Shown here in pieces: positions 27,248 through 35,902 of a stretch of 64,000 bases of DNA (the first letter of the stretch is position 1; each line of letters begins with the position of its first letter). Made by a program: the position numbers and the translations under genes. Source of the DNA: Hominilimicola fabiformis (GTDB lineage: Bacteria > Bacillota > Clostridia > UBA1381); NCBI RefSeq assembly GCF_020687385.1, contig NZ_JAJEQM010000005.1, positions 124,001 to 188,000 of the forward strand, given 5' to 3'. The notes beneath the pieces are model-generated. The model worked only from the letters and a program-made list of their open reading frames with translations. It made no database searches and was not told the DNA's origin.

Positions 27248-28537
27248 ATGCGTTCTATAGAAGAAACAATAAATGCACTAAAAAACGGTGAATATGATGA
27301 TAAGCTTACATATTTGTATTCGTGCGATAAAAATGATGTGAAAAAGTATTCAGACAGATATATTGACGTTATAAACGGCTTTGAAGAAACATTCGGTAAA
27401 GACGGCGATATTGCTTTGTTCTCCGCTCCGGGTCGTACTGAAATCGGAGGCAATCACACAGACCACCAACATGGTTGCGTACTTGCAGGAAGTGTTAATC
27501 TTGATGTTATATCTGCAGCACGACCAAACGGCACGAATACTGTTCGTATTCAATCAAGAAACTATCCGCTTGATGTGATTGAACTTGACAGTCTTGAAAT
27601 AAGAGAAAAGGAATTTGACAAGGCGATTTCTCTTATAAGAGGTGTAATTAAAAAATTTGTTGATTTGGGTTATGACGTTAAAGGCTTTGACGCGTACACA
27701 ACATCAAATGTACTTAAAGGCTCGGGACTTTCATCGTCAGCGGCTTTTGAAGTGCTTGTCGGAACAATTATAAACGGACTTTTTGCAAATAACGAAGTAA
27801 ATCCGATTGAAATTGCAAAATTCGGACAGTTCGCCGAAAATGTTTATTACAATAAACCAAGCGGACTTATGGATCAGATGGCATCATCTGTCGGCTCGGT
27901 TGTGGCTATTGATTTTAAGAGTACGGAAGAACCGATAGTTGAAAAAGTTGAATTTGATTTAAAAAAGCATAATCACGCTCTTTGCATTATTGATTCGGGT
28001 GCGGATCACGCAGATTTAACTGATGAATATGCGACAATTCCGTCTGATATGAAAGCAGTTGCGGGATTTTTCGGTAAGGAATTTTTGCGTGAAGTTGATG
28101 AAAATGAGTTTATGGCGAATATCAAAAACATTCGTGCAAAACTTAATAATGACAGAGCAGTACTTCGTGCAATCCATTTCTTTAATGATAACAAACGTGC
28201 ACAGGAAGAAGTTAAGGCTTTGAAAAATGATGATTTTGAACTTTTCAAACAGCTTGTAAAGAAATCGGGACAGTCGTCGTATATGTATCTGCAAAATGTG
28301 TTCGCAACAAGTATGCCTAAAAATCAAGCAGTGTCTTTGACATTGGCTTTGTGCGATGAAATACTTGGCGACAAAGGCGCGTACAGAGTTCACGGCGGTG
28401 GTTTTGCCGGAACTGTACAAGCGTTTGTTCCGCTTGATATGCTTGATGAATTTAAAACAAAAATTGAGAACGTGTTGGGTGAAAATATGTGCCACGTTCT
28501 TTCAATTCGTCCTGTCGGCGGATATGAACTTAAATAA
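27248..28537 (+). CDS. galK: Galactokinase
   Basis: GHMP-family kinase phosphorylating galactose at C1. 429 aa with the substrate motif APGRTEIGGNHTDHQHG, the ATP loop GSGLSSSAAFEV, and a C-terminal GGGFAGTVQAF. Slightly longer than E. coli GalK (382 aa). The GRTEIGGNHTDHQ variant in place of the common GRVNLIGEHTDY marks a divergent clostridial branch, so related sugar kinase activity is possible. No galT or galE nearby. Confidence 0.88.
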   Translation: MRSIEETINALKNGEYDDKLTYLYSCDKNDVKKYSDRYIDVINGFEETFGKDGDIALFSAPGRTEIGGNHTDHQHGCVLAGSVNLDVISAARPNGTNTVRIQSRNYPLDVIELDSLEIREKEFDKAISLIRGVIKKFVDLGYDVKGFDAYTTSNVLKGSGLSSSAAFEVLVGTIINGLFANNEVNPIEIAKFGQFAENVYYNKPSGLMDQMASSVGSVVAIDFKSTEEPIVEKVEFDLKKHNHALCIIDSGADHADLTDEYATIPSDMKAVAGFFGKEFLREVDENEFMANIKNIRAKLNNDRAVLRAIHFFNDNKRAQEEVKALKNDDFELFKQLVKKSGQSSYMYLQNVFATSMPKNQAVSLTLALCDEILGDKGAYRVHGGGFAGTVQAFVPLDMLDEFKTKIENVLGENMCHVLSIRPVGGYELK

Positions 28538-28540
28538 TTA

Positions 28541-28586
28541 AAAAAATCTTCTTGAAGTAAATTTTGTTTCTTCAAGAAGATTTTTT
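28541..28586. terminator. Bidirectional terminator between galK and spoVAC
   Basis: Seventeen-bp perfect stem (28541-28557 with 28570-28586), 12-base loop, A and T runs on both sides. Confidence 0.93.
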
Positions 28587-28589
28587 ATT

Positions 28590-29039
28590 TTAAAACAAAC
28601 TTATAATCCAATACACAATACCGGCAACGAACGAGGCAAGTGTACCGTAAAGGATAACGGGACCGGCGATTGTGAAAATTTTTGCACCGACACCGAGCAC
28701 CATACCTTCGGTTTTTGCCTCAAGAGCAGGGGAAACAACGGAATTTGCAAATCCGGTAATCGGTACAATAGTTCCCGCACCCGCAAATTTAGCGATTTTC
28801 GGGTAAATATCAAGTCCTGTAAGCAATGCACCGGCAAACACCAATATGATTGAAGTGGCAGTGCTTGCGGCTTCTGTATCAAGTCCCCATTTTTTAAACA
28901 TAGTTAAAATAAAATGCCCGATTACGCATATTATTCCGCCTGATACAAATGCTTTTAAACAGTTTGAAAAAAGCTTTGAATTGGGTGTTTTTGTTTTTAC
29001 GTATTCATTATATTCTTTGTTAGTCATTTCGTGTTTCAT
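28590..29039 (-). CDS. spoVAC: Stage V sporulation protein AC
   Basis: Membrane protein of the SpoVA channel that moves dipicolinic acid into the forespore and out at germination. 149 aa with KAFVSGGIICVIGHFI and the strong family signature FAGAGTIVPITGFANSVVSPALE, then EGMVLGVGAKIFTIAGPVI; about four membrane helices. GGAG precedes the start. Normally spoVAC sits with spoVAD and spoVAE; here it is alone, so partners must be elsewhere or missing. No convincing sigma-G promoter was identified by eye. Confidence 0.9.
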   Translation of the reverse strand: MKHEMTNKEYNEYVKTKTPNSKLFSNCLKAFVSGGIICVIGHFILTMFKKWGLDTEAASTATSIILVFAGALLTGLDIYPKIAKFAGAGTIVPITGFANSVVSPALEAKTEGMVLGVGAKIFTIAGPVILYGTLASFVAGIVYWIISLF

Positions 29040-29215
29040 ATTAAATTACTCCAGTCACATTATTTTAATATTATTTTCTCATAATAACGATAAAAGTATG
29101 CTTAATTATGAATAAAAAATAAAATTTTATCTTAAATATATCATACACCTTGAAATTTATGGCGATTTGAGATATACTTTAAATATACTTATGTTATTAT
29201 GGAAGGAATGTTTTA

Positions 29216-30079
29216 ATGTTCGGATACGTTACAGTATGCAAAAATGCGTTGAGCGAACAAGGCTTAAAGGCGTTTAAAGCATATTATTGCGGATTGTGTA
29301 AGGCTATCGGCAAGAGATGTTCGCAATCGGCAAGGCTGGGACTTAGCTATGACATAACATTCCTTGCGATTGTTTTATCTTCGGTTTGCAAAAAAGAAAT
29401 AAGTATGAAAGATAAAAAATGCGTGTTACATCCTATCCGTGAAAATATATGTGTTGAAAATGACACGGCTCTAAATTATGCCGCTGATATGGGTGTTATA
29501 CTTACTTATTTGAAATTGCTTGACGATTGGAACGATGACAAAAGTATAAAAGCGTTGTTTAGTATGTTGTTTTTTGCAAACGGTGTCAGAAAAGCTAAAA
29601 AACATTATCCGAGAGAATATGAAAGTATCAGAAAATGTCTTGATGAATTGAGTCGGCTTGAAAAAAATAACTGCAAAGAAATTGATGAAACAGCCGATTG
29701 TTTTGCGAGAATACTTGAAATATTATTTACACCCGATTTTATTGAGGACAAGGATAAAAAACGTATTCTTGCTTGGCTTGGATATAATACAGGGCGATGG
29801 ATATATATAATTGACGCGTATAACGATTTGGAAAAAGACGTAAAGAAAAATGATTACAATACCTTTAAAGCAAAATATGAGGATAAAAACGCACAAGAAA
29901 TAAAAGACACGATTAGAGAGGATTTATATACCACAATGACGTTCACTCTTGAAAATGCGGCGTCTGCATATAATTTGCTTGAGATATACAAAAATAAAGA
30001 AGTTTTGGACAATATTATGTATATTGCACTAAAAGCTAAACAGAAAAGTATTTTAGGAGAAAGTAATGAATCCTTATGA
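29216..30079 (+). CDS. DUF5685-like all-helical protein
   Basis: 287-aa protein that appears to belong to the DUF5685 family ([10 protein letters not shown] start, YYCGLCK at 24-30). Function is not established. It is helical, with two Asp-rich stretches: LLDDWNDDK (101-109) and [16 protein letters not shown] (198-213). Their order and spacing recall the paired metal motifs of class I isoprenoid (squalene/phytoene-type) synthases, especially the second. Cysteines 8, 25, 28 and 35 could bind metal. It overlaps the downstream J-protein gene by 14 bases, so the two are coupled. Confidence 0.7.
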   Translation: MFGYVTVCKNALSEQGLKAFKAYYCGLCKAIGKRCSQSARLGLSYDITFLAIVLSSVCKKEISMKDKKCVLHPIRENICVENDTALNYAADMGVILTYLKLLDDWNDDKSIKALFSMLFFANGVRKAKKHYPREYESIRKCLDELSRLEKNNCKEIDETADCFARILEILFTPDFIEDKDKKRILAWLGYNTGRWIYIIDAYNDLEKDVKKNDYNTFKAKYEDKNAQEIKDTIREDLYTTMTFTLENAASAYNLLEIYKNKEVLDNIMYIALKAKQKSILGESNESL

Positions 30080-30659
30080 AGTATTGGGCGTTAGCGAAAA
30101 CGCCGATGAAGAAACAATAAAAAAAGCGTATAAAGAATTGGTGAAAAAATATCATCCCGACAGATACATTAATAATCCGCTTGCGGATTTGGCGGCTGAA
30201 AAGATGAAAGAAATCAACAAAGCCTACGATATTATAACGAATAAGCGTACCGCGACTAATACGGGATACAGTACGTCATCAAGAGGATATTCAACATCAC
30301 AGACGCACACAAGCGGACAGGCAAGTTTTCAAAATGTTCGTATTCTTATAACGCAGTCACGAATTCGTGAGGCACTTGAAATGCTTAACTTATTGCCGAA
30401 AACAGCGGAATGGTATTATTTATCGGGTCTTGCGAGAATGCAGGTCGGTTGGTATGACCAAGCTATAAGTTTTTTGCAGACTGCAGTACAGATGGAGCCG
30501 AACAATGTTGAATACAGAAGTACATTAAACAATGTAATGAACAGAAACAGAACATACACATCAACCACAAGTACCGGCTCAGATTCGGCAGGTTGTTGCG
30601 ATTGCAGTGATTGTTGTAATTGTTGTACAACGTGGTTATGCTGTAACTGTATGTGCTGA
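30066..30659 (+). CDS. J-domain protein with cysteine-rich tail
   Basis: 197-aa co-chaperone-like protein. Residues 1-60 form a J domain with the HPD motif (H30-P31-D32), which stimulates Hsp70 ATPase. A Ser/Thr/Gly linker (about 60-90) leads to a TPR-like helical region (95-150). The last 22 residues hold 11 cysteines in CC, CxC and CxxCC spacing. It is not classical DnaJ (no G/F or zinc-finger core). Overlap with the upstream DUF5685-like gene suggests joint action; the tail may bind metal or anchor the protein. Confidence 0.8.
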   Translation: MNPYEVLGVSENADEETIKKAYKELVKKYHPDRYINNPLADLAAEKMKEINKAYDIITNKRTATNTGYSTSSRGYSTSQTHTSGQASFQNVRILITQSRIREALEMLNLLPKTAEWYYLSGLARMQVGWYDQAISFLQTAVQMEPNNVEYRSTLNNVMNRNRTYTSTTSTGSDSAGCCDCSDCCNCCTTWLCCNCMC

Positions 30660-30686
30660 TAATATTAAACAGATAGGAGAAAATAG

Positions 30687-31664
30687 ATGAGTAAAGAAGA
30701 ACAACAGCAACATATTACATCAATAGGCGGTCAGGCGGTTATGGAGGGCGTAATGATGAGAGGCCCTTTCAAAACAGCAGTGGCGGTGAGAAAGCCTGAC
30801 GGTGATATTGAATGTAAGGTCGAGGAAAACGGAACAAAAACAAGAAAGAAGTTTTGGAGATTGCCTATAATAAGAGGTTGCGTGAGTTTTGTAGACAGCC
30901 TTGTTATAGGAATGAAAGCACTTATGTTCAGTGCGGAATTTGTCGATATTGAGGAAGAGGAGAAAACAGAAAGTAAGTTTGACAAGTGGCTTGACGATAA
31001 GTTCGGCGACAAAATCAAGGATATAGTAATTTATGTATCAATCGCAATATCGCTTGTATTCAGTATTGCTTTGTTTATGGTACTTCCTACTTTTCTTACG
31101 AAAGGTGCGGAAAAAATCGGTACACTTATTCCGCCAATTTCGGCATTTACAGATTCACACTTATTTACAAGCCTTTTTGAGGGCATAATAAGAATGGTGA
31201 TATTTATAGGATATTTGGCTATTGTTTCAAATATGAAAGACATTAAACGTGTATTCCAATATCACGGTGCGGAGCATAAGACGATAGCGTGCTATGAGGC
31301 AGGGGAAGAACTTACTGTTGAAAATATAAAAAAGCATACAAGATTTCATCCGAGATGCGGAACGAGTTTTTTGCTTTTCGTTATGATAGTGAGTATTTTG
31401 CTTTTTGCACTTTTGCCGAGAGTGGATATGGTTATATTGCGTGTTTTAATGCGTCTTGCACTTTTGCCGGCTGTAGCGGGTATTTCATTTGAAATTATAA
31501 AATTCGCCGGAAGAAGTAAAAGCAAATGGGTGGCATGGCTTTCAAAACCGGGATTGTGGCTGCAAAAACTTACTACAAGAGAACCTGACGCATCGCAAAT
31601 TGAAGTAGCGATTGAATCAATGAAACCGTGTATACCTGAAAATAAAGAGGACGACAGATGGTAA
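30687..31664 (+). CDS. DUF1385 membrane protein (YqhQ-like)
   Basis: 325-aa DUF1385 protein: IGGQAVMEGVMMRGP near the N-terminus, the invariant-looking YHGAEHKTIACYE around residue 192, HPRCGTSF, and about four membrane helices (near 115-135, 160-180, 225-245, 250-270). Function unknown. The His/Glu motif and cytosolic loops suggest a metal site. It overlaps prmC by seven bases, a linkage common in Clostridia. Confidence 0.88.
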   Translation: MSKEEQQQHITSIGGQAVMEGVMMRGPFKTAVAVRKPDGDIECKVEENGTKTRKKFWRLPIIRGCVSFVDSLVIGMKALMFSAEFVDIEEEEKTESKFDKWLDDKFGDKIKDIVIYVSIAISLVFSIALFMVLPTFLTKGAEKIGTLIPPISAFTDSHLFTSLFEGIIRMVIFIGYLAIVSNMKDIKRVFQYHGAEHKTIACYEAGEELTVENIKKHTRFHPRCGTSFLLFVMIVSILLFALLPRVDMVILRVLMRLALLPAVAGISFEIIKFAGRSKSKWVAWLSKPGLWLQKLTTREPDASQIEVAIESMKPCIPENKEDDRW

Positions 31665-32485
31665 TATCGGAATTTGTGAGAGAAACGGCAAAGCAGCTTG
31701 GAGATAATGCAAGGTTTGAGGCGGAACTTATGGTTATGAGCGTTATGGAAATGGACAGAACCCGACTTGTTTTAAACGGCAAATTGCCCGTAATGCCTCA
31801 ACATACTTACAGAATGAATAAAATGATTGAAAGACGTAAAAAAGGTGAGCCGTTGCAATATATACTCGGAGAAACCGAATTTATGTCACTTGATTTTTTT
31901 GTCAGGGAGGGTGTGCTTATACCGAGAAGTGATACGGAAATTCTTGTTGAAACCGTAATTGATAAAATCAGCGATAAGAAAACAACCGTAGCCGATATAT
32001 GTACAGGCAGCGGCTGTATCGGAATAAGTATTGCACATTACAAAAAAAATACAGATATTGAGCTGTTTGATATAAGTGATATTGCACTTGAAACGGCTGA
32101 AAAAAATATTAAAAGAAATAATGTGTCAGAGAGAGTGAAATTTTATAAAATGGATATATTAAATGAATATCCGAAAAAAAAGTATGATGTTGTCGTATCA
32201 AATCCGCCGTATATAGAAAATGCGGTTATTGAAACGTTGCAGACGGAAGTTAAGGACTATGAGCCGAGAATTGCGTTGGACGGCGGTGAGGACGGACTTG
32301 TTTTTTACAGACGTATAACCGAAACGGCACATAATTTTTTGAAAAAAGGCGGTCTGCTTGCATTTGAGATTGGCTATAATCAAGGCGAATCTGTAAGAGG
32401 TCTTATGCAAAACGACTTTTATGATACAGAAGTGATAAAAGATTTAAACGACAATGACAGAGTCGTAATCGGAAAACTAAAATGA
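31658..32485 (+). CDS. prmC: Release factor glutamine methyltransferase
   Basis: Methylates the GGQ glutamine of peptide chain release factors. 275 aa with the N-terminal helical domain, PLQYILGETEF, the PRSDTEILVE segment, SAM motif VADICTGSGCIGIS and the catalytic SNPPYI. prfA, its usual neighbour, is absent from the window; phosphofructokinase follows after 12 bases. Confidence 0.94.
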   Translation: MVISEFVRETAKQLGDNARFEAELMVMSVMEMDRTRLVLNGKLPVMPQHTYRMNKMIERRKKGEPLQYILGETEFMSLDFFVREGVLIPRSDTEILVETVIDKISDKKTTVADICTGSGCIGISIAHYKKNTDIELFDISDIALETAEKNIKRNNVSERVKFYKMDILNEYPKKKYDVVVSNPPYIENAVIETLQTEVKDYEPRIALDGGEDGLVFYRRITETAHNFLKKGGLLAFEIGYNQGESVRGLMQNDFYDTEVIKDLNDNDRVVIGKLK

Positions 32486-32497
32486 GAGGATGATTTG

Positions 32498-33574
32498 ATG
32501 AAAAAGATTGGTATTTTAACAAGCGGCGGAGATTGTCAAGGTCTTAATGCGGCAATCAGAGGTGTTGCAAAGGGACTGTATGAAGAAATTGACGACGTTG
32601 AAATTTACGGTATTCAAAACGGTTATGCCGGACTTATCCACGGTGATTACAAGAAGATGAATCAATCTGATTTTTCCGGTATACTTACAATAGGCGGTAC
32701 AATTTTGGGGACATCACGTCAGCCGTTTAAGATGATGCGTGTCATTGAAGATGAAAACAGCATTGATAAAGTTGCGGCAATGAAAGATAATTATAAGAAA
32801 ATGGGGCTTGACTGTCTTGTTATCTTGGGCGGTAACGGTACACATAAAACGGCTAATTTACTTTCTGAAGAAGGTCTTAATGTGGTTACAATGCCAAAGA
32901 CGATTGACAATGACGTTTGGGGTACGGAAATGACTTTCGGTTTCCAAAGTGCCGTTGATATTGCAACGGAAGTGATAGACTGTATTCATACAACAGCTAC
33001 TTCTCACGGACGTATTTTTATTGTTGAGGTAATGGGACATAAAGTAGGTTGGCTTAATTTGTATGCAGGTATTGCAGGCGGTGCGGATATAATCCTATTG
33101 CCTGAAATTCCTTATGATATTAACGAAATTGCCAAAGTTATCGAAAAGAGAGAACAAGCCGGAAAGAGATTTTCAATTCTTGCCGTTGCAGAGGGTGCAA
33201 TTTCAAAAGAAGAGGCAAAGATGAAGAAGAAAGAGCTAAAAGCACTTCGTGCGTCAATGCCTTATCCGTCAATCTCTTATAAGATTGCAAAGGAACTTGA
33301 AGAAGTTACGGGGCACGAAATCAGAGTAACTGTTCCGGGACACTTCCAAAGAGGCGGAAGCCCTTGTGCATATGACAGATTTCTTTGCACACGTTTCGGT
33401 GCGGCTGCCGCAAGACTCATAAAGAACGAACAGTACGGCTTTATGGTTGCATTGCAGAATGAAAAAATTGTTCCTGTACCGCTTGGCGAGGTTGCCGGAA
33501 AACTTAAAAAAGTCCCTGTCGACAGCGATATTATCGAGGCGGCAAAGGAAATAGGCATATCATTTGGTGACTAA
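32498..33574 (+). CDS. 6-phosphofructokinase, group III-like
   Basis: Phosphorylates fructose-6-P in glycolysis. 358 aa from ATG 32498 (GAGAGG eight bases upstream; a TTG just before it is less likely). Motifs: LTSGGDCQGLNAAIRG, TILGTSR, MPKTIDNDVWGTEMTFGF, VEVMGHKVGW and GHFQRGGSP. The donor-site loop is GGNGTHK (111-117): Gly114 at the position where pyrophosphate enzymes carry Asp, which favours ATP. The sequence otherwise resembles the mixed-donor group III family. Confidence 0.9.
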   Translation: MKKIGILTSGGDCQGLNAAIRGVAKGLYEEIDDVEIYGIQNGYAGLIHGDYKKMNQSDFSGILTIGGTILGTSRQPFKMMRVIEDENSIDKVAAMKDNYKKMGLDCLVILGGNGTHKTANLLSEEGLNVVTMPKTIDNDVWGTEMTFGFQSAVDIATEVIDCIHTTATSHGRIFIVEVMGHKVGWLNLYAGIAGGADIILLPEIPYDINEIAKVIEKREQAGKRFSILAVAEGAISKEEAKMKKKELKALRASMPYPSISYKIAKELEEVTGHEIRVTVPGHFQRGGSPCAYDRFLCTRFGAAAARLIKNEQYGFMVALQNEKIVPVPLGEVAGKLKKVPVDSDIIEAAKEIGISFGD

Positions 33575-33628
33575 AATTTTGCAGATGTCAAAAAATCAGT
33601 TGGGATTTTGAAAAAATGAACTCATATA

Positions 33629-33662
33629 TAAGGCTCTCCGTGATTGTGGAGAGCCTTATTCT
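33629..33662. terminator. Bidirectional terminator, contains the sigK stop
   Basis: TAAGGCTCTCC (33629-33639) pairs with GGAGAGCCTTA (33648-33658). The sigK stop codon (33656-33658) is the outer end of the right arm. Confidence 0.88.
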
Positions 33663-34345
33663 TTTAATTCGTCTAAAAGACGTTCAAGACATTTTTTCTC
33701 TATTCTGCTGACGTAACTGCGGCTTATGCCGAGTATATCGGCAATTTCTTTTTGCGTTTTCTTCGGCTGATTACCGAGTCCGTATCGCCAACAGAGAATA
33801 TTTATTTCGGTTGGGGCTAATATTTTTTTCATTGCGTTGTACAGTTTTTGAGCTTCAAGTTTGCCGGAAATGAGGTCGGCAATATCTGTTGAATCGCAAG
33901 TCAGTATATCCGAAAAAGTCATATTGTTGCCCTCACGGTCTGTGCCGATACTTTCATCAATGGAAATTTCATTTTGAAGTTTCTTTGATGAACGCATAAC
34001 CATAAGCACTTCATTCTCAATACAACGTGAAATATATGTAGACAGACGTGAATTTTTTTCGGGATTGAATGTGTTTATTCCTTTGATAAGACCGATTGTG
34101 CCGATAGATATAAGGTCCTCAAGATTTTTTTCGTCAGCATACTTTTTTGCAATGTGTGCAACAAGTCTGAGATTGTGTTCGATAAGTACATTTTTTGCAC
34201 TTTCATCACCTTTTGCATACAAGTCAAGATATTTCTTTTCTTCACTTTTGTTTAATGGCTTTGGAAATGTTGCATTACCCGAAACGTATCCGGCAAGTAT
34301 TAAAACAGTCTGTATCCATTCAAAAAATAAACCGCCAAGAAACAT
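33656..34345 (-). CDS. sigK: RNA polymerase sporulation sigma factor SigK
   Basis: Late mother-cell sigma factor. 229 aa, uninterrupted (no skin element). A hydrophobic N-terminus (about residues 1-20) corresponds to the pro-sequence removed before activation in Bacillus. Then FPKPLNKSEEKKYLDLYAKGD, IEHNLRLVAHIAKKY, LISIGTIGLIKGI, RCIENEVLMVMR and the region 4 helix GISRSYVSRIEKKCLERLL. AAGGAGG lies upstream of the ATG. Its presence and integrity support true endospore formation. Confidence 0.93.
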   Translation of the reverse strand: MFLGGLFFEWIQTVLILAGYVSGNATFPKPLNKSEEKKYLDLYAKGDESAKNVLIEHNLRLVAHIAKKYADEKNLEDLISIGTIGLIKGINTFNPEKNSRLSTYISRCIENEVLMVMRSSKKLQNEISIDESIGTDREGNNMTFSDILTCDSTDIADLISGKLEAQKLYNAMKKILAPTEINILCWRYGLGNQPKKTQKEIADILGISRSYVSRIEKKCLERLLDELKE

Positions 34346-34490
34346 ATCTCATAACCTCCTTTACACATAATATGCTTAACATATCGTACAAATAGCTAAA
34401 TTGATGTCCTTATTTTTGTTAAAATTCGGAAAATTGGGTAAAATTAAAATGGTTGACGTAAAATGTCTTTTTATTGTAAACAATACGATA

Positions 34491-34519
34491 TTGACTTGAA
34501 ATGAGGAACATAATATAAT
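34491..34519 (+). promoter_or_regulatory. Promoter of the YARHG-domain gene
   Basis: TTGACT (34491-34496), 17-base spacer, TATAAT (34514-34519), then CGGAGG before the ATG at 34565. Confidence 0.78.
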
Positions 34520-34564
34520 GATAATTGAATAGGTATGAAATATTGAAATCGGAGGGTAGAATAT

Positions 34565-35848
34565 ATGCTATGTAAAGTATGTGGAGCTCAGATACCGGAT
34601 GATGCTCAAGAATGTGAATTTTGCGGTACAAAAGTTAATGAAGATGCAAGTGCGGCAGAAGAAACAAAAGTAATTAATACAGATGAAATAGAAAATGCGT
34701 ATCAGGAACATCAAGCCGAGTTGAATGAAAATTTGGGTGATGAACAAAATGATAATTCTGAAGAACAAGAAAATTCAGAAGGTGATGAAATTTATGATGA
34801 TAATGAAAGAAGACGTCGTGAACAGGTAAAGAAAATGATGGAGGATAAGAAACAACAGTTGTCTGAAATCGAACGTCGCCGTAATGAAAAAAGAAAAAGA
34901 CAAAGACGTAATCGTATTGTGCTTATCGGTGCAATTTGTGCTCTTGCAGTTGCTGCTGCCGGAATAGGTGTGTATTATCTTGTGTCTAACGTCAACGGCG
35001 GAAACAAAATAGAGGAAACACCTGCACCGTCAGTTGCAGTTGTGTCAACACCGAGTGTAATTGCAACACCTGCGGTAAGTGAAGAACCTGTACAGACGCC
35101 TGAGTTGTCAATGGAAACATCTCCGAGAGATGAAAACAGTACATCATCAAACAGCCAATCGTGGTCTGCAACAGGTAATACAGGCAGCGGTACATCAGCC
35201 TCAAGGAGCGGAAGTACATCGTCAAGCGGCACAACATCTAAGAGTAATACGTCAAACGGCTCATCAAGTACATCATCTAAAGGAAAAGGTTCAAGCGGTA
35301 CAGGCTCATCGTCAAATACATCATCTGCACAAAACAGCGGAGTTTCATCTTCAAACATTTCTTCACAGCTAAGTACAGGCGGTGAAGTTATATATGACTC
35401 AAATGCCGGAAAACATTTAATGACATTTGTAACTAATAATGTTAAATATTACGCAACTGTTTCAGCCGGTAGTACAACGGAACAGATAAACGGCAAGCCT
35501 TACACGATAACGGCTGTACCGACGTCGGAAACGTATAACGGAAATACTGTATATGAAATTACGAGTATAACGAATTATGCAGGTGACTATATACTTGCAA
35601 ATTCGGGTACAAAACTTCTTACAAATGATGATATTAAGGGAATGTCAAAGCACGACCTTGCACTTGCGAGAAACGAAATATATGCCCGTCACGGACGTAA
35701 ATTCCAAACGGAAGAATACAGCAAATATTTCAGCGGTAAGTCTTGGTATTCAATTAATCCGAATTATAATTACAGTGATGATGACAGTAATCTTAATTCG
35801 ATAGAAGTTAAGAATGTACAATTTATATTAAATGCTGAAAGAAATTAA
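34565..35848 (+). CDS. Zinc-ribbon, single-pass, YARHG-domain protein
   Basis: 427-aa modular protein, probably membrane-anchored. An N-terminal zinc ribbon (C3, C6, C17, C20) leads to an acidic region, a Lys/Arg-rich coiled-coil stretch (about 80-116) and one membrane helix (117-140). Outside the cell there would be a Pro/Thr then Ser/Thr/Gly-rich low-complexity linker (about 150-280), a beta-rich part, and a C-terminal YARHG domain (LARNEIYARHGRKF) that is often found in surface and cell-wall proteins. Topology: ribbon inside, YARHG outside. It might relay a surface signal inward (inference). Confidence 0.82.
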   Translation: MLCKVCGAQIPDDAQECEFCGTKVNEDASAAEETKVINTDEIENAYQEHQAELNENLGDEQNDNSEEQENSEGDEIYDDNERRRREQVKKMMEDKKQQLSEIERRRNEKRKRQRRNRIVLIGAICALAVAAAGIGVYYLVSNVNGGNKIEETPAPSVAVVSTPSVIATPAVSEEPVQTPELSMETSPRDENSTSSNSQSWSATGNTGSGTSASRSGSTSSSGTTSKSNTSNGSSSTSSKGKGSSGTGSSSNTSSAQNSGVSSSNISSQLSTGGEVIYDSNAGKHLMTFVTNNVKYYATVSAGSTTEQINGKPYTITAVPTSETYNGNTVYEITSITNYAGDYILANSGTKLLTNDDIKGMSKHDLALARNEIYARHGRKFQTEEYSKYFSGKSWYSINPNYNYSDDDSNLNSIEVKNVQFILNAERN

Positions 35849-35857
35849 ATAATATCA

Positions 35858-35902
35858 ATAAACTAAAAAGTCTGACCCACAGGGTCAGACTTTTTAGTTT
35901 AT
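35858..35902. terminator. Bidirectional terminator, 21-bp stem
   Basis: Perfect 21-bp stem (35858-35878 with 35882-35902) and 3-base loop, the strongest in the window. The metA stop codon (35894-35896) lies in its right arm. Confidence 0.95.

Noticed and set aside
33656-34345. skin-type interruption of sigK
   Set aside because: The reading frame is continuous from the pro-sequence to region 4.
34975-35358. Long open frame on the minus strand opposite the YARHG-domain gene
   Set aside because: It is antisense to the Ser/Thr/Gly-rich linker, and its Asp/Leu/Val/Pro composition simply mirrors that repeat. No ribosome site or promoter.
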